Of a stretch of 64,000 nt of DNA, positions 26,901 through 32,756 are shown piece after piece (positions within the stretch are counted from its first letter, which is position 1; every line of letters starts with the position of its first letter). This DNA is from Anniella stebbinsi (Eukaryota > Chordata > Lepidosauria > Squamata > Anniellidae). The notes beneath the pieces were generated by a model. That model made no database searches. It was given only the letters and a program-made list of their open reading frames with translations, and was not told where the DNA came from. Both the position numbers and the translations under genes were made by a program. Where the stretch lies: the NCBI GenBank assembly GCA_029215795.1, contig JARDYH010000007.1, positions 103,493,263 through 103,557,262 of the forward strand. Reading direction: 5' to 3'.

Positions 26901-29900
26901 GGACCAGAGCTTCCTCCAACAATATCAATAGTGCATTTGAATGTGTAAACTCACTGTAAGATACTGTACAAAGTATCAAAATGCTGCAGGATAACAAGAG
27001 CTCCATGTGTGCGGAATGCTGCCCGAAATGCTGCAAAGGGAGAAAGTCCATATAATAATAATAATAATAATAATAATACATTTATTTATTACCCGCCTCT
27101 CCCTCCGGATCGAGGCGGGGAACAACATCATCATAAAACACACAAAACTGATTAAAAATACATAAAACCAATAAATATATCATTAAAATACCAATAAAAC
27201 ACCAATAAAACATGTTTAAAATTCATCTGAGTAGGCCTGCCGGAAAAGCTCAGTGTTTATAGATCGTTTAAATTCCTGAAGACTGGTAAGTTCAAGGATC
27301 TCTCCCGGCAGGTCATTACATAATCTGGGAGCGGCAGAAGAGAAGGTCCTCTGGGTAACAGTTGTCAGTCTAGTTTTTGTTGACTGTAATAAATTCTTCC
27401 CAGAGGACCTAAGCGTGCGGGGCGGATTGTATGGGAGAAGGCGATCCCGCAGGTAACCTGGACCCAAACCATGTAGGGCTTTAAAGGTAATGACCAACAC
27501 TTTGTACTTTGCCCAGAAACTAACTGGCAGCCAGTGGAGAGATTTCAAAGCTGGTGTAATATAGTCACCCCTGGCTGCCATATTTTGAACTAGTTGAAGT
27601 TTCCGGACTAGGCACAGAGGTAGCCCTATGTACAGCGCATTGCAGAAGTCGAGTCTCGAAGTTACCAGCGCGTGCACTACCGTCTTTACGTCTTCCAACT
27701 CTACGAAGGGGCGCAGCTGGCGTATCAGCCAAAGCTGATAGTAGGCACTCCTGGCTGTCGCATCTATCTGGGCTGTCATTTGGAGCGACGGATCCAGGAG
27801 CACCCCCAAGCTGCGAACACAGTCTTTCAGGGGGAGTGTAACCCCATCCAGAACTGGTTGACACACCTCCAACCCCAGGTTGTGGCCCTTGACAGTAAGC
27901 ACCTCCGTCTTGTCTGGATTCAGCTTCAGTTTGTTTTTTCTCATCCAGCCCATTACCACCTCCAAGCATTCATTCAGAGGAGACACACTATCCTTAGCTG
28001 ATGCTGTTGTCAGAGGCATAGAGAAATATATTTGGGTGTCATCAGCATACTGATATGCTGATGACGCCCCATGCCTCCGGATGATCTCTCCCAGCGGTTT
28101 CATGTAGATGTTAAACAGCATTGGGGATAGGATGGCGCCTTGTGGTACACCACATAGCAGCTCCTTCTTTGAGGAGCAACTATCCCCAAGCATCACCATC
28201 TGGAACCTACCCGAGAGGTATGACCGGAACCACTGAAGCACAGTGCCCCCGAGTCCCAATCCCCTCAGGCATTCCAGAAGGATACCATGGTCGATGGTAT
28301 TGAAAGCCGCTGAGAGGTCCAGAAGTACCAGCAGGGACACACTCCCCCTGTCAATACTCAAGCGTAGATCATCCACTAAGGCGACCATAGCAGTCTCAAC
28401 TCCATATCCTGCCCTGAAGCCCGTTTGAAATGGGTCTAGAAAATCTGTATCATCCAAAACTGCTTGGAGTTGGAAGGCAACCGCCCTCTCGATCACCTTG
28501 CCCAGAAACGGAAGGTTCGATACTGGTCTGTAATTATTAAGGTCCGGGGATCCAGGGAGGGCTTTTTTAAGAAGCGGCCATACTACCGCTTCTTTTAAAC
28601 AAGATGGAAAACTCCCCTCCCTGAGAGATGTATTAATGATATGTTGTAATTGTAATCTAATTACATCTCCTCCCTGGGCGACCAGCCAAGAAGGGCAGGG
28701 ATCGAGAGGGCAAGTCATCCTCCTCACTCGTCCAAGCAGCTTGTCCACGTCCTCGGTACTCACTCAATGACGACATCTAAGTCGGCTCTTATCCGAGAGA
28801 TTTTATCTGTAAAATGGTTGTTAAAAGCATCACAGCAAACTACCGAAGGCTCTAAAATCGGGTTCAGGGGAGAAGGTGCCTGAGTTAGACCCCTCACCAT
28901 CCTTAACATGTCAGGGGCCAAGCTGCTGTATTCATGGAAAAATAGATCAACAAATATGAACCATGACAGCCCCAACAAGAAGTATTGTAATTTTGCTCTG
29001 GTTGCAGTGTAATATTAAAGGCAAACAACAGAATACAGTTAGGTCAACAACACCAGTTCCAATAGATCTGAAAAGGGATTACTGTAATCAGGCTAAAGTC
29101 AAGTCTATCAACAGCTATAAGCAACTTTAGCAATCTTTGGAGTGTTTTTAAAGACAGGAAATAGGGTATAAATATCCTGCAGAAATAGACATAAAGCTAC
29201 TGACTTCATTCTGGGTGGCTGTAAGGTACGCATATGGAACCTCAGACCCAGGGGCCCACCACTGACATCTAACACCCCAAAACTTCTCCAACATGGAATT
29301 TGGCCCTCAAGATGAAAGAGGTTCTGAAACTCCCGCTGTAAGGATGACATGCCCTTCTTTGCACAGCCCGAAAGCATTATGCTAAATATTATATGATAAA
29401 GAGAACCTCCCAACAGCAGATACTTGGACAAACAAGGGAGAATGGCCATCATCCACTTCATGCCTTTCTTATGACTGGAGCAGCCACCTGGATGGCTGAT
29501 ACTACTAGTTTAAGAGAGACCTTGGGTGAATTCGGACGACACTTCAGGCAACTGAGGGGGAAACAGCATACTGACCATGCGTTATTTTGGCGGCAGCACC
29601 CACCACACCTCATGTTGCCCCCCCCATCACGGGGCTGTCCCACGTCCTTCTGGGCTGCTGCGTCTCCTCCCTCCCACCTCCCCCAGTCCTCCAGCCATAT
29701 CCCAGCATGCACCACGAGTTCTGCCGGTTCTATCAGAGCAGCAGGGTTTTTCACGGCTGTTCTGGCTGGCGAACTTTATGACCGAGTGGAATAATACACG
29801 AAGAGAGGGGGGTTCCCTCCACACGACACTTTAAACAACGGATTTTGGGATAAACAACGTGCAAGCCCCTTGTTTTTCTCCATTGTTTGTGTACCCCACA

Positions 29901-30667
29901 TAGCATACTGTCAGTTGTGTGTGTGTTGCCCTCCACACGACACAATAAGCAACACAATGGATGGTTGTTTCCCCCTTTCCGTTGATTATTATTATTATTA
30001 TTATTATTAATTACACTTATATACCGCCCCATAGCCGAAGCTCTCTGGCAGTTTACAAAAATTAAAAAGATTGAGCATTAAAAGGCAATATACAAAATTT
30101 AAAACCATAAACATAAAACAGCTATCATTAAAACACTTTAAAACATTTTAACTGTTAAGCCTGGCCATAATGTCAATCAAACCTCAACTTGAGCTGTTAA
30201 AATGCCTGGGAGAAAAGAAAAGTTTTGACCTGGCGCCAAAAAGATAACAGTGTTATTGTGTTGTCTAAAAAAACGCTCCGCATTGCTAGGTTTATGTTCT
30301 TAGTGGGAATATTTGGAGCTATTTCCACAACTCATTGGTCTCCCTCCTCCCAACTTCGCCTTCCCCAGCCTGATGCCCTTCAGACGTGCTGGGCTACAAC
30401 TTCCAGAACTCCCCACCCCAGCCAGGCTGCCTTACGCAAACCCCGGCAGCCTTGACACAAGTTACCTATCTTCGCTGGGAATCTCTGCCTCCCGCTCCGT
30501 TTCGCAACCCTCTCGCCCTACCCACCTGCCAGCTGCCCCGGGAGCTGTTTGAGGGGCAGCACCTCCTGAACCATGTATTGCGAGGGGCCCGCGCTGCGGA
30601 GCAAGTCGGCGGGAGACAGAGGCAACTGGAACTCCCATGCGGGAGCCGAGAAAGACGAAACGTCCAT
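1..30667 (-). CDS. NCAPD2: NCAPD2, condensin I complex subunit D2 (gene-level entry, 3' part off left edge)
   Basis: Large HEAT-repeat regulatory subunit of condensin I, which compacts mitotic chromosomes together with SMC2/SMC4, NCAPH and NCAPG. I placed 26 exons by similarity to vertebrate NCAPD2 and by GT/AG borders. Summed length is 3498 nt, exactly 1166 codons with no frame break, and every splice phase fits. Human NCAPD2 is about 1400 residues, so roughly 230 C-terminal residues (nuclear-localisation and Cdk-site tail) should lie left of position 1. Start: ATG at 30665-30667, giving MDVSSFSAPAWEFQLPLSP, which aligns with the human N-terminus. MRPL51 lies head-to-head about 2.1 kb away. 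Exons are listed in the three block entries. The introns are repeat-rich, with the largest (4558-11820) enlarged by a DIRS element. Identity is close to certain; individual borders are predictions without transcript support. Confidence 0.96.
19..1282 (-). other. NCAPD2: NCAPD2 last visible intron (no recognised content)
   Basis: Intron between exons 25 and 26. It contains a short T-run/A-run near 234-254 and otherwise AT-rich unique-looking sequence. I see no exon similarity, RNA gene or clear repeat in it. Confidence 0.6.
2831..3797 (-). other. NCAPD2: NCAPD2 intron with a small imperfect tandem duplication
   Basis: The intron holds unique-looking sequence. Around 3541-3586 there is a short imperfect tandem repeat based on ggatttgaccaactt. 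The neighbouring intron 2035-2718 shows nothing recognisable. Confidence 0.5.
4980..5545 (+). repeat. L2/CR1-type LINE 3' fragment with (TA)n tail
   Basis: Sequence resembling the degenerated C-terminal reverse transcriptase and 3' tail of reptile L2 LINEs (accaggctacctgaagagcc; gctccagttgtggaatcccc), plus orientation, inside NCAPD2 intron 18. It ends in a dinucleotide run of about 26 bases of TA near 5510-5536. It is too decayed for an open frame. Family assignment is by eye. Confidence 0.5.
5751..5903. repeat. Left terminal region of DIRS element (edge plus inverted repeat)
   Basis: The outer 45 bp (5750-5794) recur inverted at 6045-6089 as the first half of the internal complementary region. 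The inner parts 5801-5824 and 5867-5903 are the inverted counterpart of the right terminus. A segment of about 42 bp (5825-5866) is present here and absent from the right copy. Confidence 0.85.
6045..6125. repeat. Internal complementary region (ICR) of DIRS element
   Basis: 6045-6089 is the reverse complement of the element's left edge 5750-5794. The following 6090-6125 is the reverse complement of the right edge (gcccatatgtgtgatgcaca at 11537-11556 and on to 11573) with one mismatch. This junction-spanning complementarity is diagnostic of DIRS elements, where the ICR is thought to template joining of the two ends of the cDNA into a circle. Confidence 0.88.
6096..7580 (-). CDS. DIRS tyrosine recombinase ORF (494 codons, open)
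   Basis: Uninterrupted frame. The first ~130 codons overlap the RT/methyltransferase frame, as is usual in DIRS elements. The recombinase domain follows: an N-terminal SAM-like core-binding part (STRASYARKWKCFQDFA), then the catalytic part with the first Arg in ITSARRASELAAL and the H-x-x-R pair in TAHSTRRQAAS. The motif where family members carry the nucleophilic Tyr reads TWSNASTFVKHNW, with Asn (AAT) at the expected Tyr position. The frame ends inside the ICR. Family function is integration of circular retro-cDNA. The open frame suggests a fairly young insertion; the Asn suggests this copy is catalytically dead. Confidence 0.85.
   Translation of the reverse strand: MPNGSTLHRPLCDSCQRCVPELLLACQDWSQFPRRCLPSGLAQGARLHVPPLPNDCQDGGTGLQIQGKCHHDSSVVAKTTLVHSATPSGTIPVLAPPQRSRSPVQVQGHDSAPGPTNPKIDSLETPTRWQDLSISPGIRSIFEASMKPSTRASYARKWKCFQDFASAKGFPSNNGPISNIIDFLYSLHTAGLKPTSIRVYLAAISVNHSLINGFSAFTHPFAKTFLKGLRNLFPSLRPLVPQWSLSLVLMALTTKPFEPLATVDLRLLTLKTVFLVAITSARRASELAALLVDPPYMQCFPNRVVLRPDPSFIPKVSSQFHDNQAIVLPTFFRASDDPLCSTLHALDVRRALAFYKSRTETYRKSRRLFVCYGGKTKGCAVFPQRLSHWVVDLIALAYQILRKELPVSFTAHSTRRQAASTAFSHGSSLLDVCKAATWSNASTFVKHNWILEQHGTLPLGGLSSPRYASSPTAYLPSSSKSCWSFAHMCDAQRP
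7184..9065 (-). pseudogene. DIRS RT / RNase H / methyltransferase-like ORF2, frameshifted
   Basis: Reverse transcriptase in frame one (9065-8376): fingers and palm with FTVPKKDGGLRPIMDLRALN, then the active-site box YLDDWLIVSP. It hits a stop just after LLSACK. The frame resumes in another register from about 8400 (LGLQVNTEKSVFLP) with the connection and an RNase H domain (IMTDASLEGWGAHLDD; LLELLAVKRALFAF; ILLDNTTVVWYINKEGG). A second shift near 7585-7600 moves to the methyltransferase-like C-terminal domain (FIDLFATPANAVCQNF; IMIAPWWPRQPWF). Both breaks look like single-event indels. Enzymes of this type copy the element RNA into DNA. Confidence 0.88.
9076..11332 (-). pseudogene. DIRS ORF1 (gag-like), broken into several frames
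   Basis: The longest open piece (10197-9076, 373 codons) carries a conserved-looking DIRS gag core (KLDAFGRRIYSFSALGMKVA) and a basic Q/R-rich C-terminus. Upstream the frame is distributed over 10614-10225, 10915-10451 and 10983-10624, with Ser/Arg-rich low-complexity sequence. The start-proximal piece 11332-11039 contains a Cys/His cluster (CSKCRAKLTLTDGHSLCLLC; then DACPHCMSF) typical of DIRS ORF1 N-termini. The pieces lie in order, so I read this as one ORF1 with several frameshifts; exact breakpoints are not determined. Confidence 0.7.
11465..11573. repeat. Right terminal region of DIRS element
   Basis: Inverted copy of the left terminus: 11465-11501 against 5867-5903 and 11500-11523 against 5801-5824. 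It ends near gaagaagaa at 11573, the point at which complementarity to the ICR stops. Confidence 0.85.
11954..13750 (-). other. NCAPD2: NCAPD2 intron 17 (mostly unrecognised sequence)
   Basis: About 1.8 kb. 12230-12310 resembles a reptilian interspersed-repeat tail ending in a cttcatcagacta phrase, also seen near 62090 and 39515. There is a G-run near 13108-13118. Minus-strand sequence at about 13615-13255 contains a C-box-like ATGATGA and a hairpin, but I could not assign it to an RNA gene. Confidence 0.4.
13751..21652 (-). CDS. NCAPD2: NCAPD2 exons 11-17 (middle third)
   Basis: Exons in order: 21652-21571 (LTQLLEKEKRKLQEMNSC), 20037-19863 (SPEEEWEAMQPELQATLRSC), 19667-19546 (DAIRLTQEGINHFQGVEPF), 18187-17975 (ELVKQEMLVQYLQDAYSFSA; ITEALSMVSKLMYESS), 15737-15563 (QAVLGVRRMLPLIWSKEPG), 15127-15043 (LSLLMVDASLGTIQCLGEI), 13884-13751 (SEFVQKDEIKPSVVQLLWEQ; HAAIMLLGMMAR). 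The block contains the acidic, poorly conserved linker (exons 11-14) followed by the strongly conserved HEAT array. Residues such as RRMLPLIWSKEPG match human NCAPD2 exactly. The linker exons diverge most, so their borders are the least certain. All borders keep the reading frame. Confidence 0.93.
14105..14410 (-). repeat. CR1-like LINE 3' fragment
   Basis: Contains phrases shared in inverted form with 45480-45760 (block around agcaaattctataacttaa and gaggaatttttctctctcc), the decayed 3' region of a CR1-type LINE. It lies in NCAPD2 intron 16 (13885-15042), whose remaining sequence is a GC/CCT-rich stretch at 14640-14870 without recognisable content. Confidence 0.5.
17085..17556 (+). repeat. 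L2-type LINE 3' end
   Basis: Decayed C-terminal RT remnant (agggccttttctgctgtggc; gagctccctagagaggtttg) followed by the typical L2 tail with gagctttggctattgggcgg and ending in aaataaataaata. Plus strand, in NCAPD2 intron 14 (15738-17974). The rest of that intron shows nothing I can identify. Confidence 0.7.
18780..19215 (+). repeat. Possible solo LTR of an endogenous retroelement
   Basis: Inside NCAPD2 intron 13. An AT-rich upstream part is followed by a TATA-like ctatataag at 19063-19071 and, about 75 bp further, an AATAAA at 19144-19149 followed by GT/T-rich sequence. This is the U3-R-U5 order of an LTR. I could not fix TG/CA ends or a target duplication, and no internal coding region is nearby. 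A poly-C run of 18 lies at 18468-18485 in the same intron. Confidence 0.35.
20038..21570 (-). other. NCAPD2: NCAPD2 intron 11 with a hAT-type MITE-like copy
   Basis: 21140-21316 begins ggcaggggtggggaaccttt, the characteristic end of a common reptilian non-autonomous DNA repeat; similar ends occur at 50965-51225. The rest is AT-rich sequence with no recognised feature. Confidence 0.45.
22003..30667 (-). CDS. NCAPD2: NCAPD2 exons 1-10 (N-terminal third)
   Basis: Exons in transcription order: 30667-30526 (start codon; QYMVQEVLPLKQLPGQLA), 27030-26955 (AFRAAFRTHGALVILQHFD), 26099-26041 (HFRTVDSTVKEDALELMMK), 25596-25415 (LKMNCYVLVWLVEAFETE), 24564-24431 (FFWEEERRAVLLLLTQLLQL), 24135-24008 (LVTGCCYRILENPS), 23867-23744 (MLQHFEHVAPVFVEAVSVW), 23664-23517 (EIGQKCPQELAREASGVKGY), 22610-22413 (NYGMRNAILAAMAEVLLQVL; QLFTRIVQQK), 22137-22003 (ALPLTRFQAVVCLAVGRLQD; NNPFSCK). 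These align in order with human NCAPD2 from its N-terminus through the first HEAT repeats. Borders are canonical, for example gtgggt after exon 1 and gtgagc after exon 3. Exon 1 sits in a GC-rich region. Intron 1 (27031-30525) contains an L2 element. The protein is very well conserved, so gene identity is secure. Confidence 0.94.
22611..23516 (-). other. NCAPD2: NCAPD2 intron 8, nothing recognised
   Basis: About 0.9 kb of intronic sequence without exon similarity, clear repeat or RNA gene. The same holds for introns 24565-25414, 25597-26040 and 26100-26954. Confidence 0.5.
27050..28985 (-). mobile_element. L2-clade non-LTR retrotransposon, 5'-truncated
   Basis: Inserted in NCAPD2 intron 1. 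Its 3' end (left) reads, on the minus strand, a gaggcgggtaataaataaat tail followed by (TTA)n at 27079-27050, a typical self-primed L2 end. The coding part extends to about 28980, where it stops without an endonuclease domain, so the copy is 5'-truncated. A related 3' end in plus orientation is at 45745-46190. The long open frame suggests recent activity in this genome. Confidence 0.88.
27216..28763 (-). CDS. L2 reverse transcriptase ORF (515 codons, open)
   Basis: Non-LTR reverse transcriptase with domains in order: LNNYRPVSNLPFLGKVIERA (fingers), DPFQTGFRAGYGVETAMVAL, LLDLSAAFNTIDHGILL (catalytic Asp), GVPQGAILSPMLFNIYM, the YQYADDTQIYF active-site box with YADD, and a C-terminal TSRLDFCNALYIGLP / APRLCNDLPGEI region typical of L2. 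A short overlapping frame (28978-28760; APDMLRMVRGL, FTDKISRIRADLD) is the upstream continuation, separated by a stop or frameshift. It is not part of NCAPD2. Endonuclease and ORF1 are missing, so the copy cannot move by itself. Confidence 0.88.
   Translation of the reverse strand: MSTEDVDKLLGRVRRMTCPLDPCPSWLVAQGGDVIRLQLQHIINTSLREGSFPSCLKEAVVWPLLKKALPGSPDLNNYRPVSNLPFLGKVIERAVAFQLQAVLDDTDFLDPFQTGFRAGYGVETAMVALVDDLRLSIDRGSVSLLVLLDLSAAFNTIDHGILLECLRGLGLGGTVLQWFRSYLSGRFQMVMLGDSCSSKKELLCGVPQGAILSPMLFNIYMKPLGEIIRRHGASSAYQYADDTQIYFSMPLTTASAKDSVSPLNECLEVVMGWMRKNKLKLNPDKTEVLTVKGHNLGLEVCQPVLDGVTLPLKDCVRSLGVLLDPSLQMTAQIDATARSAYYQLWLIRQLRPFVELEDVKTVVHALVTSRLDFCNALYIGLPLCLVRKLQLVQNMAARGDYITPALKSLHWLPVSFWAKYKVLVITFKALHGLGPGYLRDRLLPYNPPRTLRSSGKNLLQSTKTRLTTVTQRTFSSAAPRLCNDLPGEILELTSLQEFKRSINTELFRQAYSDEF
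29512..29983. repeat. MITE-like repeat with gaattcggacgacac end
   Basis: Begins with gtgaattcggacgacac and contains repeated ccctccacacgacac phrases. The same end motif occurs at 53111. Boundaries are uncertain. It lies in NCAPD2 intron 1 between the L2 insertion and an L2 tail. Confidence 0.4.
29984..30245 (-). repeat. L2-type LINE 3' end
   Basis: Starts with (ATT)n and the phrase ataccgccccatagccgaag, the reverse complement of the L2 tail, and runs to aaagataacagtgtt. Nearly the same sequence is repeated at 31368-31625, so two copies flank the NCAPD2 first exon and promoter. Confidence 0.7.
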
Positions 30668-30779
30668 GCTCCGCTCCGGACCTCAGCCACAAACAGACGG
30701 AACCTCAAACACGCCACACCACACAGACAGCCGTGCGGGAATCAGAGCGTTATAGACGTCCGAACGCGAGGCAGACCCA

Positions 30780-30960
30780 TCACCGTATTTGGCCAATTAG
30801 AAAACGGGCGAAGCGGATGGAAAAGCCGAACCCGCCTAAAGGCTCGCGCTCGCGCTCACTCGCCCGCCAATCAGGATAGAAAAGAAAGGCGGGGAAAAAA
30901 AGACGCGCCGCATCCGCTCGCCCAATCAAGCCGCTAGTTAAGTGCTCAGCAGCCAATCAG
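30780..30960 (-). promoter_or_regulatory. NCAPD2: NCAPD2 promoter: four CCAAT boxes in a CpG-rich region
   Basis: CCAAT on the plus strand at 30793-30797, 30867-30871, 30922-30926 and 30953-30957, within about 300 bp upstream of the NCAPD2 ATG (30667) in GC-rich sequence without a TATA box. Tandem CCAAT boxes bound by NF-Y are characteristic of cell-cycle (G2/M) genes, which fits a condensin subunit. Function is inferred from motif and position only. Confidence 0.6.
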
Positions 30961-32640
30961 GAAATTATGTCCTACAACGGCCCGTATTCAAATACCACAA
31001 CAACGGCCGTGCTGAAGAGCTTCGTAAAGGCGAAGAGATATGAAAGCGTTAAAGTCACACTCTCACAGTCTGGAGACAGAATTTGCTGGTTCCCTTTGAC
31101 GCTTTTTTTGCCAAAAAAGAAGAAGAGAACTGCCCATTCAAAAACATTGAACTATCCAGGATTTTTTAAAAAAGCAACAGTGTGTCCACTCAGAAACAAA
31201 GGATAACAGCAAAGACAGCAGTCAATTTTCTGTCTAATTAGAGTCTTGTTTTATGTGGAAAAGAATATTTTTTAATTTGTAAATATTTTAAAAATTGTTC
31301 TGCCTATAGAACATTTCGGGGTAGGCAGAGAACTTGGCTTATGACACCTTACCAGTATAGTCATTTTATTATTGTTGTTATTATTATTATTTATTACATT
31401 TAGCCTCATAGCCGAAGCTCTCTCGGCAGTTTACAAAAATTAAAAGACTGGACATTAAAAAGTCAATACACAAAATTTAAAACCATAAAACATAAAACAG
31501 CTGATATTTAAAACATTTTAAACTTTTAAGCCTGGCCACAAAGTCAGTTAAAACCTTAACTTAAGCTGTTAAAATGCCTGGGAGAAAAGAAATTTTTTGT
31601 CCTGGCACCTAAAAGATAACAGTGTTGGCGCCAGGCAGGCCCCATCGGGGAGATCATTCCAAAATTGGGGGGGCCACCACAGAGAAGGCCCTCTCCCTTG
31701 TTGCTGTCCTTATGTTGCAAGTGCGAAATCCTACAAGTCCCAGCATTCTGCAGCCAGCACTACTGCCTAATGAATGCAGGGAATTATATGACTTTTCTCT
31801 CTAAACATGCATAGGAGTTCGCCCTAAATCATAGGAAGTGGAGCCAAGTCTAGTTTGGGTATGCAGCCAAACTGAGCCAGAAAGACAAGTCTTATTTTGT
31901 GTGATACATTTTAAAAAAAAGTTTAAAAGGCTTCTGAATAAAATTGAACACTGGGCGGGGTGGAGAAAGGAAGTTTGAAGGGGTTATTGAGTAGACTGAC
32001 TTTTGTTGCAACCTAAGGAGTATTTTGTGGGTTTGGGGCAAGGAATCCGGACCAGTTTCAGTCTAACTATAACCTGCAATATTAATAATAGCCTACGTTG
32101 CAGGGCTATTGACACTTTCCCAGCCATAGTCCTCCGTTTTAAAACAACGGAAATAATGGCTTGTATTTGGAATGGAATGGCTTTTTTATATAGTAATAAC
32201 TTTTTTTTTCGTAACACCTCACACAAAATAAGACATGAATTAGAAAGTGCATGAATGTTTGTCTTTGCTGCTACCTTTTCTTTCTGGGTGGACATACTGC
32301 AGCCCAATCACAACTATGCTAAAATTCTGAATTTCTCCATTGATTTCGGCGCTCACTTAGGCTTTAATAATAATAATAATAATCCAAATATAATTTGTGA
32401 CGGTCATAGACCAGCAAATTAAAAGTAGCTACAAATACAGCAATTATTAAAAACAATCCAATTAAAAACAACAAGAAGGCAAGTCAATGAGCAGCAAATT
32501 AGACTAGAATTACAACTAATATTTTAAAAAACCCAGCTGCCGACACGAACCCGGAAGTTTCTCATCTAGTTCGCTTACTTTTTAGATCTGTAAATTCTTC
32601 ACCTTTTCAATCTCTACGGCAATTTCATTCCTTCCTCTCA
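30961..32640. other. NCAPD2-MRPL51 intergenic spacer with L2 tail
   Basis: Contains an L2-type 3' end at 31368-31640 (minus orientation; extends into gccaccacagagaaggccct near 31670-31690) and a short (TAA)n at 32366-32382. Otherwise AT-rich with no recognised gene. Confidence 0.55.
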
Positions 32641-32667
32641 ACCCCGCCCCCCCCCGCAAAAGAACCC

Positions 32668-32700
32668 ACGGCATTCTGGGAAAGTTCTAAGATGGCCGCT
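32668..32700 (+). promoter_or_regulatory. MRPL51: MRPL51 core promoter motifs
   Basis: gcattctgggaa at 32671-32682 is the reverse complement of the ttcccagaatgc core of ZNF143/SBS sites, and aagatggc at 32689-32696 matches the YY1 core. The ATG follows at 32757. Both motifs are common in TATA-less promoters of mitochondrial ribosomal protein genes. Inferred from motif only. Confidence 0.5.
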
Positions 32701-32756
32701 TCCTGATAGCAAGGTGCTTGTCTGAGGGGAAAGTTCTTTGGCGACTTGAGAGGGCC

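Noticed and set aside
30386..30937. 183-codon plus-strand frame
   Set aside because: Opposite strand of NCAPD2 exon 1 and its GC-rich promoter; no similarity recognised.
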